Below, one piece after another: positions 52,426-61,437 of a stretch of 64,000 bases of DNA. Below the pieces are notes generated by a model. The model was given only the letters and a program-made list of their open reading frames with translations. It was not told the origin of the DNA and did not search any database. Position 1 is the stretch's first letter. Every line of letters starts with the position of its first letter. The translations under genes were made by a program, and so were the position numbers. The stretch lies in the NCBI RefSeq assembly GCF_017573505.1, contig NZ_JAGEOJ010000009.1:248001-312000 (forward strand), given 5' to 3'. Origin of the DNA: Actinomadura barringtoniae (GTDB taxonomy: Bacteria > Actinomycetota > Actinomycetes > Streptosporangiales > Streptosporangiaceae).

Positions 52426-53074
52426 GCTCCCCCCAGTCGGGCGCGGGCTCGCCCTCGGGCACGCCGGCCCGGAACACCCGCAGCTGGAGCGCGAGCGCCG
52501 AGTAGTAGCCGACGAGCGTGACCAGTTCGACCAGGGCGGGACGGCCGAGCGTCGCCACCGCCTCGTTGTAGAGCGCGTCGCTGAGATCGCGTTCGGCGAC
52601 CAGCTGGCCGGCCGCCTCGCAGATCACGCGCTCGCGGACGTCGGCGAGCATCGGCACCCGGCCCTCGCGGAGGGCGTCGATCTCTTCCTGTTCGAGGCCG
52701 GCGCGGCGGCCGATCCGCTCGTGGGCGTACCACTCGAAGTCCGACCGGCAGTGGCGGGCGACCACCAGCGTGGCGATCTCCCGTTCCCGCTTGGTGAAGG
52801 CGGTGCGGAAGCGCAGCGCCGCGCCCAGCTCCTGCAGGGGCAGGCCGACGGCCGGGCTGTAGAGCATCGCGTTGAACGGGCCGAGCAGCCGCCCCTGATC
52901 GTCGGTGAAGCGGAACACCGGCGGGCGGGCGGCGCGCGGGCCGCCGGTCACCGCCTCGTAGACCTCGCGCTGCTCGTCGATCAGATGGCCGGGGGGAAGG
53001 AGGGGCAACCGGGGCGGAGGGCCGTCCACCAGGGGTTGCTCATTGACGTGCTCACCGCTGAGGGGGTCGATCAC
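52418..53074 (-). CDS. Carboxymuconolactone decarboxylase family protein
   Basis: A 218-residue helical protein of the CMD/AhpD superfamily. The core FRTAFTKREREIATLVVARHCRSDFEWYAHERIGRRAGL has a single Cys and the conserved His of the CMD subgroup, not the AhpD CxxC, so a decarboxylase or hydratase-like role is more likely than peroxide defence. Start is GTG. The GNAT gene overlaps its end, so the two form an operon. Confidence 0.82.
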   Translation of the reverse strand: MIDPLSGEHVNEQPLVDGPPPRLPLLPPGHLIDEQREVYEAVTGGPRAARPPVFRFTDDQGRLLGPFNAMLYSPAVGLPLQELGAALRFRTAFTKREREIATLVVARHCRSDFEWYAHERIGRRAGLEQEEIDALREGRVPMLADVRERVICEAAGQLVAERDLSDALYNEAVATLGRPALVELVTLVGYYSALALQLRVFRAGVPEGEPAPDWGEHE

Positions 53075-53189
53075 TCACGGGAGGCTATGCGTTCGGCGGC
53101 GGCGGGCTCAACCCAATCCCACAAGGTGAAACCGTCAGATCATGATGACGTAGCCGAGACGTAACAGGGATGCACAAAGGTGATCGTCC

Positions 53190-54266
53190 ATGACGTTGCT
53201 GCGCATCCGCACCGAGATCGAGGACCGACCCGGCCGCCTGGCCGTGCTGACGGCCGCGCTGGCCCGCCGGGGAGCCAACATCCTCGGCCTGTCGGTGCAG
53301 GTGGACACCGAGGGCGTGGTGGACGAGTTCATCGTGAACGTCCCGCCGGGCGGCGCCGACGCGGCCGGGCTGCGCGCCGCCCTGGAGGCCGCGGGCGGCG
53401 TACGGACCGCGGTCGTGCCCGCCCGCCCGCACGAGCTGGTCGACGAGCCCACGAGGGCGCTGGCGCTGGCCGCCCGCCTCCGCCACGAGCCGCAGGCGCT
53501 CCCGGCCGCGCTGGCCGAGCTGCTGCGCGCCGACGAGGCCTCCTGGTCGTCGGCTCCGGCCGTGGCCGGCAGTGCGGAGGAGGTGGCGCCGGACGTGCTG
53601 ATCGTCCCGATCGGGCACCGGAGGGTCGTACGGCTGCGCCGCGCGGGCCTGCCGTTCACCGCCACCGAGGCCGCGCGGGCCGACGCGCTGGTACGCGCCG
53701 TACTGCCCGCCGACGAACCGCTGCCGACCTCCCGCCGCGTCCTGCTCCGCGACGGCACCGAGATCGTCGTGCGGCCGCTGGAGCGGCGTGACGGCGACGC
53801 CGTACGGGCCATGCACGAGCGCAGCTCGCTGGACAGCCGCCGGATGCGCTACTTCAGCTCCAAGCCGTTCCCGTCGCCGCGCGCGATCGCCCAGTTCTGC
53901 GAGCCGTCGCACGGCCTCACGCTGGTCGCCGAGGGCCCGGACGGGTCGGTGCTGGCGCTCGCACACCTGATGCACGTCCTGGATCCGGGCGTCGCCGAGC
54001 TGGCCTTCCTGGTCGAGGACGCTTGGCAGGGGCGCGGTCTCGGCCGGGCGCTCGCCGAACTGCTGCTGGTGCTGGGCCGCGACCGGGGCCTGGTGGAGTT
54101 GCGGGCGACCGCGTTCAGCGAGAACGCCCGGATCCGCCGCCTGCTGACGTCCCTCGGCGGCCGGACGATCCGTACGGAGGAGCCCGGCATCGTCGAGGTC
54201 AAGCTGCGGCTGGACGGTCGGTCCGCCGGGGCGCGGGCGGGGGTGACTGGCAGGATGGCCGGGTGA
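53190..54266 (+). CDS. ACT-domain and GNAT acetyltransferase fusion protein
   Basis: A 358-residue two-domain protein. Residues 1-80 form an ACT domain (LLRIRTEIEDRPGRLAVLTAALARRGANILGLSVQV), which usually binds amino acids. A linker of about 110 residues follows, and from about residue 190 a GNAT domain begins (LRDGTEIVVRPLERRDGDAVRAMHERSS) with acetyl-CoA loop VEDAWQGRGLGRALAELLLVLGRDRGL. The arrangement suggests acetylation of a protein or small molecule under amino-acid control, as proposed for amino-acid-responsive lysine acetyltransferases in actinomycetes. Its stop overlaps the next gene's GTG. Confidence 0.88.
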   Translation: MTLLRIRTEIEDRPGRLAVLTAALARRGANILGLSVQVDTEGVVDEFIVNVPPGGADAAGLRAALEAAGGVRTAVVPARPHELVDEPTRALALAARLRHEPQALPAALAELLRADEASWSSAPAVAGSAEEVAPDVLIVPIGHRRVVRLRRAGLPFTATEAARADALVRAVLPADEPLPTSRRVLLRDGTEIVVRPLERRDGDAVRAMHERSSLDSRRMRYFSSKPFPSPRAIAQFCEPSHGLTLVAEGPDGSVLALAHLMHVLDPGVAELAFLVEDAWQGRGLGRALAELLLVLGRDRGLVELRATAFSENARIRRLLTSLGGRTIRTEEPGIVEVKLRLDGRSAGARAGVTGRMAG

Positions 54267-55054
54267 CCGGCATCTATGACGACCCGTGGGCCTACGAGCT
54301 GGCCTGCTCCTTCCGCGACGTGCCCGCCGAGGTGGAGGTGATGCTCGGCTGGTACGCCGGGCACGCCGGTGAGGACGCCGCCGCCCGCCCGGTCCGTACG
54401 GCGCTGGAGCTGGCGGCGGGACCGGCCGAGCACGCCCGCGAGTTCGCCCGGCGCGGCATCGCCGCCACCGCGCTCGACCTCAACCCGTCGATGTGCGCGT
54501 ACGCCGGGCAGCAGGCCAAGTCCTCGGGCGTCGAGATCGAGGTGGTCGAGGCGGACATGACCGCGTTCGCGCTCGGCCGCCGGTTCGACCTCGTGGTGAC
54601 CATGCTCGACTCGACGTCGCACCTGATGACGCTGGACGCGTTCACCGCGCACCTGGACCGGGCGGCCGAGCACCTGGCCGACGGCGGGCTCTACATCGTG
54701 GAGATGTCGCACCCGAGGGACCGGCTGAGCGACGACCCGACCGTCAGCACCGGCTGGACGGTCGAGGACGGCGGCGTGCACGCCACGGTCCGCTGGGGCG
54801 AGCCGACCGACCTGCTCGACCCGGTCACCCAGATCGCCGACGACCACGTCACGATGACGATCACCCGGGACGGCGGGCCGCCCCGGGTGATCAGCGATGT
54901 CGTTCCCTATCGGTTCTGGACCGCGACCGAGCTGGCCGCGGCCATCAGGCTGTCCGGGACGCTTCAGGTCGTGGCTCAGTACGGGGACTTCGCCGACATC
55001 GGGATCACCGATCCCGACGCCTGGCGAATGATCACTGTGCTGCGGCGCACCTGA
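54263..55054 (+). CDS. Class I SAM-dependent methyltransferase
   Basis: A 263-residue methyltransferase with motif I ALELAAGPAEHAREFARRG, an acidic residue in ALDLNPSMCAYA, and FDLVVTMLDSTSHLMTLDAFTAHLDRAAEHLADGGLYIVEMSHP as the later motifs. GTG start overlapping the ACT-GNAT gene indicates a two-gene operon. Substrate unknown; the coupling hints at modification of the same or a related target. Confidence 0.87.
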   Translation: MTGIYDDPWAYELACSFRDVPAEVEVMLGWYAGHAGEDAAARPVRTALELAAGPAEHAREFARRGIAATALDLNPSMCAYAGQQAKSSGVEIEVVEADMTAFALGRRFDLVVTMLDSTSHLMTLDAFTAHLDRAAEHLADGGLYIVEMSHPRDRLSDDPTVSTGWTVEDGGVHATVRWGEPTDLLDPVTQIADDHVTMTITRDGGPPRVISDVVPYRFWTATELAAAIRLSGTLQVVAQYGDFADIGITDPDAWRMITVLRRT

Positions 55055-55084
55055 CGCCACCGCGGCCGCCGCGGATGCCGCGGG

Positions 55085-56356
55085 TCAGGGCGTGGCGGCC
55101 CAGCCGGGCATCGGGTAGGCGGCCAGCAGCTCGCGCACCTGCCCGGCCACCCGTGCCAGCACGCCCTCGTCGGCCTTGGACGCGGCCTGCACGGCCTCGT
55201 CGATCCAGGCGGCGAGCTGCGGCATCTGCGTCTCGGTGAGACCGCGGGTGGTGATCGAGGAGGTGCCGAGCCGCAGCCCGGACGGATCGAACGGCTTGCG
55301 CGGGTCGAACGGCACGGTGTTGTAGTTGAGCTCGATGCCCGCGCGGTCCAGCGCCTGCGCGGCGGGCTTGCCGCCGATGCCCTTGCTGGTCAGGTCGATC
55401 AGGATCAGGTGGTTGTCGGTGCCGCCGGACACCAGGTCGTAGCCGCGCTCCACCAGCGCGGCGGCCAGCGCCTGGGCGTTGGCGACGATCTGCCGGGCGT
55501 ACGCGGCGAACGAGGGCTGCGCCGCCTCCTTCAGCGCGACCGCGATGGCGGCCGTGGTGTGGTCGTGCGGGCCACCCTGCAGCCCCGGGAAGACCGCCTT
55601 GTCGATCGCCTTGGCGTGCTCCTCCGTCGACATGATCATCGCGCCGCGCGGGCCGCGCAGCGTCTTGTGCGTGGTCGTCGAGATCGCGTCCGCGTACCCG
55701 ACCGGCGAGGGGTGCGCGCCACCGGCGATCAGGCCGGCGATGTGCGCGACGTCGGCGGCGAGCACCGCGCCCACCTCGCGGGCGATCTCGGCGAACGCGG
55801 GGAAGTCGATGATGCGCGGAATCGCCGTGCCGCCGCACCAGATCAGCTTGGGCCGCTCCTTCAGCGCCAGGTCGCGGACCTCGTCCAGGTCGACGCGGCC
55901 GGTGTCGGCGCGCACGCCGTAGCGAACCGGGTTGAACCACTTGCCGGTGACCGAGACCGGCGCGCCGTGGGTGAGGTGGCCGCCCATCGGCAGCGCCATG
56001 CCCATGAACGTGTCGCCGGGCTGGAGGAAGGCCATGTAGACCGCGAGGTTGGCGGGCGAGCCCGAGTAGGGCTGGACGTTGGCGTGCTCGACCCCGAACA
56101 GCGCCTTGGCGCGCTCGATCGCGAGCGTCTCGAGCGGGTCGACGTTCTGCTGGCCCTCGTAGTAGCGGCGGCCCGCGTAGCCCTCGGAGTACTTGTTGGT
56201 GAGGACCGAGCCGGTCGCCTCCAGCACGGCGGGCGACACGTAGTTCTCGGAGGCGATGAGCCGGATCTTCTCGAACTGGCGCCGGGCCTCGGCCTCGACC
56301 AGGCCGGCGACGTCGGGATCCTGTGCCTGCAGATGGGGGATGGCCGGTTGGTGCAT
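55085..56356 (-). CDS. glyA: Serine hydroxymethyltransferase
   Basis: PLP enzyme converting serine and tetrahydrofolate to glycine and methylene-tetrahydrofolate (423 aa). Landmarks: IRLIASENYVSPAVLEATGSVLTNKYSEGYAGRRYYEG at the start, the PLP lysine in ISTTTHKTLRGPRG, and DVAHIAGLIAGGAHPSP. The ATG follows GGAGG by five bases, and the frame upstream of it is the RNA leader, not coding. A ZTP-type riboswitch precedes it, consistent with control by purine/one-carbon status. Confidence 0.96.
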   Translation of the reverse strand: MHQPAIPHLQAQDPDVAGLVEAEARRQFEKIRLIASENYVSPAVLEATGSVLTNKYSEGYAGRRYYEGQQNVDPLETLAIERAKALFGVEHANVQPYSGSPANLAVYMAFLQPGDTFMGMALPMGGHLTHGAPVSVTGKWFNPVRYGVRADTGRVDLDEVRDLALKERPKLIWCGGTAIPRIIDFPAFAEIAREVGAVLAADVAHIAGLIAGGAHPSPVGYADAISTTTHKTLRGPRGAMIMSTEEHAKAIDKAVFPGLQGGPHDHTTAAIAVALKEAAQPSFAAYARQIVANAQALAAALVERGYDLVSGGTDNHLILIDLTSKGIGGKPAAQALDRAGIELNYNTVPFDPRKPFDPSGLRLGTSSITTRGLTETQMPQLAAWIDEAVQAASKADEGVLARVAGQVRELLAAYPMPGWAATP

Positions 56357-56379
56357 GACAACCTCCACGTGATCGGTTC

Positions 56380-56462
56380 CGCTCACCCAGGCGCACGGTG
56401 AACGGCGATCTCGCTCCCTGGTGGTGCACTCCACCTTGATAGCGCCAGTCACGTCGTCGGCC
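56380..56462 (-). ncRNA. ZTP (pfl) riboswitch upstream of glyA
   Basis: On the minus strand the leader carries CGUGACUGGCG (56443-56453) and, about 50 nt later, GCGCCUGGGU (56385-56394). These two conserved blocks define the pfl/ZTP riboswitch, which senses the purine intermediates ZMP/ZTP and is known before glyA in actinobacteria. The region between can form a hairpin from GUGGAGUGCACCAC. The glyA Shine-Dalgarno lies about 20 nt after the second block, which would suit translational control. Confidence 0.75.
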
Positions 56463-56535
56463 CCGATCCTAGCCCACCCGTCCGTTCCGGGCTCGGCGAC
56501 ATTGACGGAATTCCGGAATTACGTAATCTAGAGAC

Positions 56536-57396
56536 ATGAACCCGAAGCTCGCCGTGCTGCTCGCCCGGATCAAGACCCCGCTGACCCTGGTGGGCGTGTT
56601 CCTCTGCCTGTCCACGTTCGTCCACGGGAACGGCATGGTCGCCCTCGTCGGCGGGGTGCTGCTCGTGATCGGGTACACGCTGATGTTCGTCCGCGTCGGC
56701 CAGGGCGACCCGCCGCCGCCCCGGACCGTGCTGCCTCCGATGAACGGGCGGCTCGTGGCGGTGAACAGCCCGGCCGACAAGGTGCCCAGCCACGGCATCG
56801 ACGCCTACGGCCAGACGTACGCGATCGACCTCCTCGTCCACCCGGACGCAGAGAACGACTGGCGCGGCGTGCACAGCCGGCCGCTCGCACGCCCCGCCAA
56901 GACCTTCCCCGGTTTTGGGCAGCCGGTCCTGGCACCGGCCGACGGCGTGGTCGTACGGGCGAGCGACTGGCAGCGCGACCACTGGAGCCGCAACTCATGG
57001 GCGGGCCTGATCTACCTCTTCGCGGAGGGTTCGATCCGGGAGCTCGGCGGCCCGCGCTTCATCCTGGGCAACCACTTGATCCTGGACCTGGGAGACGGCA
57101 CCTACGCGGCGCTCGCCCACCTCAAGCGCGGCTCGATCAAGGTCAGGACCGGCCAGCGGGTCCGGGCGGGCGAGGTCATCGCCGAGTGCGGCAACTCGGG
57201 CAACACCTCCGAGCCGCACGTGCACTTCCACCTCATGGACAGCCCGCGTCCACTGGTGGCCAGGGGCCTGCCGTTCGCCTTCGAGGGGCGGGAACTCCCC
57301 CACAACTGCCGGCCGTTCACCGTCACCGGCCAGGAGGCCGAGGAGCCCCAGAAGGAGGCCGAAGAGGCTCAGGCGACCGCCGAGGCCCAGGCGTAG
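56536..57396 (+). CDS. M23-family metallopeptidase
   Basis: A 286-residue protein with two N-terminal membrane helices (LTLVGVFLCLSTFV and LVGGVLLVIGYTLMFV) and a LytM/M23 domain: DGVVVRASDW, LGNHLILDLGDGTYAALAHLKRGSIKV, GQRVRAGEVIAECGNSGNTSEPHVHFHL, with zinc-ligand HXH at the end. Expected on the outer membrane face, cleaving peptidoglycan or acting as a regulator of wall hydrolases. The tail is Glu/Ala-rich. Divergent from glyA. Confidence 0.87.
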   Translation: MNPKLAVLLARIKTPLTLVGVFLCLSTFVHGNGMVALVGGVLLVIGYTLMFVRVGQGDPPPPRTVLPPMNGRLVAVNSPADKVPSHGIDAYGQTYAIDLLVHPDAENDWRGVHSRPLARPAKTFPGFGQPVLAPADGVVVRASDWQRDHWSRNSWAGLIYLFAEGSIRELGGPRFILGNHLILDLGDGTYAALAHLKRGSIKVRTGQRVRAGEVIAECGNSGNTSEPHVHFHLMDSPRPLVARGLPFAFEGRELPHNCRPFTVTGQEAEEPQKEAEEAQATAEAQA

Positions 57397-57403
57397 AGGC
57401 CCG

Positions 57404-58126
57404 TCAGGGCAGCCGCGACTCCAGGCCGTCCAGCAGGCAGGCGAGGCCGAATTCGAACCGGCGCGCGCACTCCTGGTCGATGTCGATCTTGCCGGAGGCC
57501 GCCATCCGCGCCGCCAGCCGCGGGTGCCGCTCCTCGATCTCCTTGAGGTAGTCCCCCGCCTGCTCGGTCCAGTCGTCCCCGTCGGCGCCCATCCGGGCGG
57601 CCACCGAGCGCCACGCGTTCTCGGCGACCACGGCGCCGGCCACGTGGTCGTTGATCGCGGCCAGCGCCGCGTCCAGGTCCTCGTCGGCGAACCCGGCGTC
57701 GGCGAGGATCTCCAGCCCGGCGTCGGCGAGGGCGAGCGCGTTCGGCCCGAGGTTGGGCTGGGTGGCCAGGTCGGCCAGCACCCACGGATGCCGCAGGAAC
57801 ATCGCGCGGCTGCCGCCCGCGATCCGGCTCAGCGCGCTCCGCCAGTCGGGCACCCCCGGTGCCCCTTGCAGCCCCTCCAGGACCTCACCCAGAACGGCGT
57901 CCAGCGCCAGCTCCATCAGGTGGTCCTTGGTGGTCACGTACCAGTAGAGCGCCCCCGGGCTCACGCCGAGGCCGCTCGCCACCCGGCGCATGGACAGCGC
58001 CTCCCGGCCCTCGGCGTCGAGGATCCCGATGGTGACGCCGACGATCTGCTCGCGGGTCAGCCGCCGGTCCCGGTGCGGCCGTTCGCCGCGCAGCCAAACC
58101 GACTCTCGTGTGGACACGGACGTCAC
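57404..58126 (-). CDS. TetR-family repressor
   Basis: A 240-residue regulator with helix-turn-helix LTREQIVGVTIGILDAEGREALSMRRVASGLGVSPGALYWYVTTKDHLMELALD and a TetR-class C-terminal domain. The DNA-recognition segment ending ALYWYV is typical of the TetR_C subgroup. GTG start chosen; another GTG three codons on is possible. Divergent from an alpha/beta hydrolase, with a repeated sequence in between that is a likely operator. Confidence 0.9.
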   Translation of the reverse strand: MTSVSTRESVWLRGERPHRDRRLTREQIVGVTIGILDAEGREALSMRRVASGLGVSPGALYWYVTTKDHLMELALDAVLGEVLEGLQGAPGVPDWRSALSRIAGGSRAMFLRHPWVLADLATQPNLGPNALALADAGLEILADAGFADEDLDAALAAINDHVAGAVVAENAWRSVAARMGADGDDWTEQAGDYLKEIEERHPRLAARMAASGKIDIDQECARRFEFGLACLLDGLESRLP

Positions 58127-58163
58127 CCTAGCCCCCTTGCCATACGCCGTACATCTCAACTAT

Positions 58164-58195
58164 ACGTTGTTTAAGAAAGCTGAACGCTGTTTAAG
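58164..58195. promoter_or_regulatory. Direct repeat ACG(T/C)TGTTTAAG, candidate TetR operator
   Basis: Two 12-bp copies differing at one base, 20 bp apart (two helical turns), just before the hydrolase Shine-Dalgarno (GGGAGG) and within the AT-rich promoter region. A TATACG -10-like box overlaps the first copy. Confidence 0.5.
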
Positions 58196-58205
58196 GGAGG
58201 ACGAG

Positions 58206-59036
58206 ATGGGCGCCCGCGACGTGCATGTGACCGTGTGGGGAGACGGGGCGCCGGTCGTCCTCGTCCACGGCTCGACCAGCTGGGGCACCGACGAGGCCTT
58301 CGGGTTCACCGCTCAGCGACCGCTCGCGGACGGCTTCCGCCTGCTGGCCATGGACCGGCGGGGCTACGGCGACAGCCCCGATCTCAGCGAGGACCCCGGC
58401 GTGACCGGCGTGGACGGCGAGTACGCCTCCGACTACCTGGTGGACGCGGCCGACATCGCCGATCTCCTCGGCGATGGGGCGCATCTGGTCGGGCACTCCT
58501 ACGGCGGCGTGGGCGCGATGCTTGCGGCGGCGCTCCGCCCGGAGGCGGTGCTGTCGCTGGCCCTGATCGAGCCCGGCTGCTACCAGGCCGCCGCGGACGA
58601 CCCGGTGGTGGCCGCGGCGCTGGCGGCCAACCGGGAGGGCCGCAGGCACCTCCCGGCAGACCTGCCCGCCGACGTCTACCTGAAGGCCGCGACGGAGTCG
58701 GTGGGCCTCCCGCCGCTGGGGCCCACGCCGCGCCGCCTGCGCGCCGCGCACAGTGCGCTGCACGAACGGCTCTGCTGGGAGGCGCCGATCCCGGTCGCCG
58801 AACTCGCCGCCGTCCGGCTGCCCACCCTGGTGATCTGCGGCACATGGGAGAACGCCCCCGGCCTCTACCGGGAGCGGGGCGGCGAGCCGCTGATGGCCTG
58901 TGCGCGGGTCACCGCCGAACGGCTCGGAGGGCGCCTGCTGCGCGTACCCGGAGCATCGCACTGCGCACACGTCGAACGCCCGGACAGGGTGAACGACGCG
59001 CTCGTCGAGCTCTGGCGAGGAACCCTGGCAGCTTGA
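58206..59036 (+). CDS. Alpha/beta hydrolase
   Basis: A 276-residue hydrolase: oxyanion VVLVHGSTSWG, LLAMDRRGYGDSP, nucleophile Ser in AHLVGHSYGGVGAM, Asp region LVICGTWEN and His in GASHCAHVERP. Cytoplasmic, no signal peptide. ATG with GGGAGG upstream. Probably repressed by the divergent TetR protein and induced by its own substrate class, unknown. Confidence 0.88.
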   Translation: MGARDVHVTVWGDGAPVVLVHGSTSWGTDEAFGFTAQRPLADGFRLLAMDRRGYGDSPDLSEDPGVTGVDGEYASDYLVDAADIADLLGDGAHLVGHSYGGVGAMLAAALRPEAVLSLALIEPGCYQAAADDPVVAAALAANREGRRHLPADLPADVYLKAATESVGLPPLGPTPRRLRAAHSALHERLCWEAPIPVAELAAVRLPTLVICGTWENAPGLYRERGGEPLMACARVTAERLGGRLLRVPGASHCAHVERPDRVNDALVELWRGTLAA

Positions 59037-59115
59037 TGAGAATGTGATGAACATCCGGTGAGATCGGTCAAGAGCGTGCTCGGGCGCTCGTGAGGGCCAC
59101 TAGTGTCCATCGATA

Positions 59116-60450
59116 ATGCTCTCCGGACACCTCACCCCGCCTGTCCAGATGTCCCAGCCGACCGCCGGTGCTCCCGCCGGCGAGGCCGGGGCGAAGGTCC
59201 GCCTCGGCTGGCTCGACGCCCTGCGCGGACTCGCCGCCCTCACCGTCGTCTTCCATCACGCCTCGGCGCGCTTCACGCCCGCCTTCCACAAGGCGATGAT
59301 GCAGTGGTTCGACCCCGGGATGGCGGGGGTGCTGGTCTTCTTCCTGGTCAGCGGCTATATCGTGCCCGCCTCGCTGGAGCGGACGGGGTCGCTGCGGCGG
59401 TTCTGGATCAGCCGGGTGTTCCGGATCTATCCGCTGCTGCTGACGGCGTTCGGCATCCTGCTGCTGCTCCAGGTGACCGGCCTGCCTCAGTTCGCGGGCG
59501 GCCTCGGCAACACCTACGACCCGGTCACGACGGCGGTCGCGCACCTCACGATGCTCCAGGACCTGCTGGCGATGCCGAACGCGCTCACGGTCCTGTGGAC
59601 GCTGTCGTACGAGATGTCGTTCTACCTGCTGGTCTCCGCGCTCTACTCGGTCCGGCAGCACCACCGGTCCAGCGCCGCCGCGGTGATCATGGCGGTGCTG
59701 GCCCTCACTCTGTCGAGCGTCCTGCCCGTCGCGGGCCTGTCCACCAGGCTCGGCGTCACGCCGATCGTGCTGATGACGGCGGCCGCGATGGCCGGGGCGA
59801 TCGCGCTCGCCTGTTCGCGCGGCGCGGGCGCGCAGCGGGCCGGCGCGCTGCTGGGCGGCGCGCTGGCCGTCGTCCTGCTGCTGCTGAACGGCGGGCAGGG
59901 CGCCTGGGAGGGCGTGATCGTCCTCGGCGTGATGTTCACCGGCACCGCGATCTACCGGGCCGAGAAGGGCCAGATCCGCTGGCGGACGGCGGGATTCGCC
60001 GCGACCACGGTGGTGGCGGCCTCCATCGCGCTGGCGATCCGCTGGCTGGAGGGTGACAGCCCGTCCGACTGGCACGTCCGGCGGGCCCGGATCATGGCGG
60101 TGCTGGCGGCGGGCGCGATCTTCGCCATCGGGTACGCGCTGCGCCACCGCAAGGTCGCCAAGTGGCTCACCTGGCCCGGCGTGATCAGCTTCGCGGTCTA
60201 CCTGCTGCACCCGATCCTGCTGGCCGTCGTCGAGGCCGTCATCGGCGGGCCCGGTGCCGAACGGCCCTGGCTGCTGGCGGCGTTCCTGGTCCTGCTGCTG
60301 ATCCCGTGCTACCTCGCCTACCGGCTGGTCGAGGCGCCCATGCAGCGCCTGGGCCGCAAGGTCTCCCGGCGGCTCGCGCCCGCCCCGGCCGCCACTCCCC
60401 CGGCGGCCGTACGCCCCGCGCCCGAGCCCGCCCACGCCGCCACCGGCTGA
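59116..60450 (+). CDS. Membrane acyltransferase (OafA/YrhL, acyltransferase 3 family)
   Basis: A 444-residue membrane protein with about ten helices. Family motifs: LGWLDALRGLAALTVVFHHASA with the essential His, VLVFFLVSGYIVPASLER, and RFWISRVFRIYPLLL. Such enzymes O-acylate cell-surface sugars or secondary metabolites. The N-terminal 33 residues before MSQPTAG are Pro/Ser-rich, and a second ATG there may be the true start. Followed by a bidirectional terminator. Confidence 0.87.
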   Translation: MLSGHLTPPVQMSQPTAGAPAGEAGAKVRLGWLDALRGLAALTVVFHHASARFTPAFHKAMMQWFDPGMAGVLVFFLVSGYIVPASLERTGSLRRFWISRVFRIYPLLLTAFGILLLLQVTGLPQFAGGLGNTYDPVTTAVAHLTMLQDLLAMPNALTVLWTLSYEMSFYLLVSALYSVRQHHRSSAAAVIMAVLALTLSSVLPVAGLSTRLGVTPIVLMTAAAMAGAIALACSRGAGAQRAGALLGGALAVVLLLLNGGQGAWEGVIVLGVMFTGTAIYRAEKGQIRWRTAGFAATTVVAASIALAIRWLEGDSPSDWHVRRARIMAVLAAGAIFAIGYALRHRKVAKWLTWPGVISFAVYLLHPILLAVVEAVIGGPGAERPWLLAAFLVLLLIPCYLAYRLVEAPMQRLGRKVSRRLAPAPAATPPAAVRPAPEPAHAATG

Positions 60451-60503
60451 GCAGACGAGCCGGGCCGACAACGTCGGCCACGATCACTCTGGAACAACGA
60501 AAA

Positions 60504-60537
60504 GGCCCGGCTTCCCGCATGTTGCGGGAGCCGGGCC
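60504..60537 (-). terminator. Bidirectional intrinsic terminator between acyltransferase and rbpA
   Basis: A 14-bp stem (GGCCCGGC and TCCCGC with a single bulged T) around ATGTT. On the minus strand it is followed by TTTTCG, a proper U-tract, so it terminates the gap-pgk-tpiA-secG-rbpA transcript; for the convergent gene it acts as a plain hairpin. Confidence 0.85.
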
Positions 60538-60567
60538 GTTCGCTGTCTGCGAGCCGGTGGCCGGGGG

Positions 60568-60942
60568 TCAGCCCCTGGCCGCGGCCTCCATGGCGGCCTT
60601 GACGGCTGCACGCTTCTTGCGGAGCTTGCCGAGCGCCTCCTCGAGGATGGCCTCGCCGTCCTCGTCGCTGCGACGCTCCTTCACGTACGCCAGGTGCGTC
60701 TTGTAGGGCTCCGTCTTGGGCGGAGCCGGGGGGTTGTTGGAATCCTGGCCCGCCGGGAACCCGCATCGCGGGCAATCCCAGGTGTCGGGCACCGCGACGT
60801 CGGTCGCGAAGCTGGGACGGGTCTCGTGCCGGTTGGCGCAGTAGAAGGTGACCCAGACGCGGGGTGCAGCGTCCCCGCGCTCGGCCTCTCCCATCGGACC
60901 GGCACCGACACGGCTGCCCCGAATCGCGTTGCCACTACCCAC
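60568..60942 (-). CDS. rbpA: RNA polymerase-binding protein RbpA
   Basis: Actinobacteria-specific transcription activator that binds the primary sigma factor and promoter DNA (124 aa). The start GSGNAIRGSRVGAGPMGEAERGD is the invariant N-terminal segment; RVWVTFYCANRHETRPSFA and TWDCPRCG form the zinc-ribbon-like core, and the C-terminal helix follows (TEPYKTHLAYVKERRSDEDGEAILEEAL). GTG start. Located after secG as in many actinomycetes. Confidence 0.96.
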   Translation of the reverse strand: MGSGNAIRGSRVGAGPMGEAERGDAAPRVWVTFYCANRHETRPSFATDVAVPDTWDCPRCGFPAGQDSNNPPAPPKTEPYKTHLAYVKERRSDEDGEAILEEALGKLRKKRAAVKAAMEAAARG

Positions 60943-61036
60943 GGACTACTCCTCGCTCAAAGTTCTCGCCGCCCACCTGACCCTGGGGAAAGCGCGGCGA
61001 TCCTACGTACGTGCCGATGTCGCCCTGTCGGGGCTC

Positions 61037-61276
61037 TCAGGCGCCCTTGTGCTTGAACAGCAGGCCGAGCACCACGATCGAGGCGAACCAGATGACGCCC
61101 GTGCCGATCGTCAGCCGGTCGAGGTTGCGCTCGACCACCGACGAGCCGCCCAGGGAGGACGAGATGCCGCCGCCGAACATGTCGGACAGGCCGCCGCCCT
61201 TGCCCTTGTGCATCAGGACGAGGACGACCATCAGCAGGCTCGTAAGGATGAGCACGATGGACGATGCGATGATCAC
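61037..61276 (-). CDS. secG: Preprotein translocase subunit SecG
   Basis: A 79-residue two-helix component of the SecYEG channel: IIASSIVLILTSLLMVVLVLMHKGKGGGLSDMFGGG, a Ser/Gly loop, and RLTIGTGVIWFASIVVLGLLF. The conserved GKGGGLSDMFGG turn is diagnostic. The GTG at 61276 fits family length, whereas a 20-residue upstream extension is Arg-rich and unconserved. Lies 161 bp after tpiA. Confidence 0.95.
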   Translation of the reverse strand: MIIASSIVLILTSLLMVVLVLMHKGKGGGLSDMFGGGISSSLGGSSVVERNLDRLTIGTGVIWFASIVVLGLLFKHKGA

Positions 61277-61437
61277 AGCAGTTGCCTCTTCTGGCCACCC
61301 CCGCTGACGCGGGGCTTCTCGTTGTCTAGGACGGAGCATCGAGCCGGGCGGTTTACCCGTCAGCTACGAAGGGTACGACGAACTCTTCGCTGGTTCGGCA
61401 AGAACCCCCATGTCGTAGCCGAATTGATCAGAATTGA

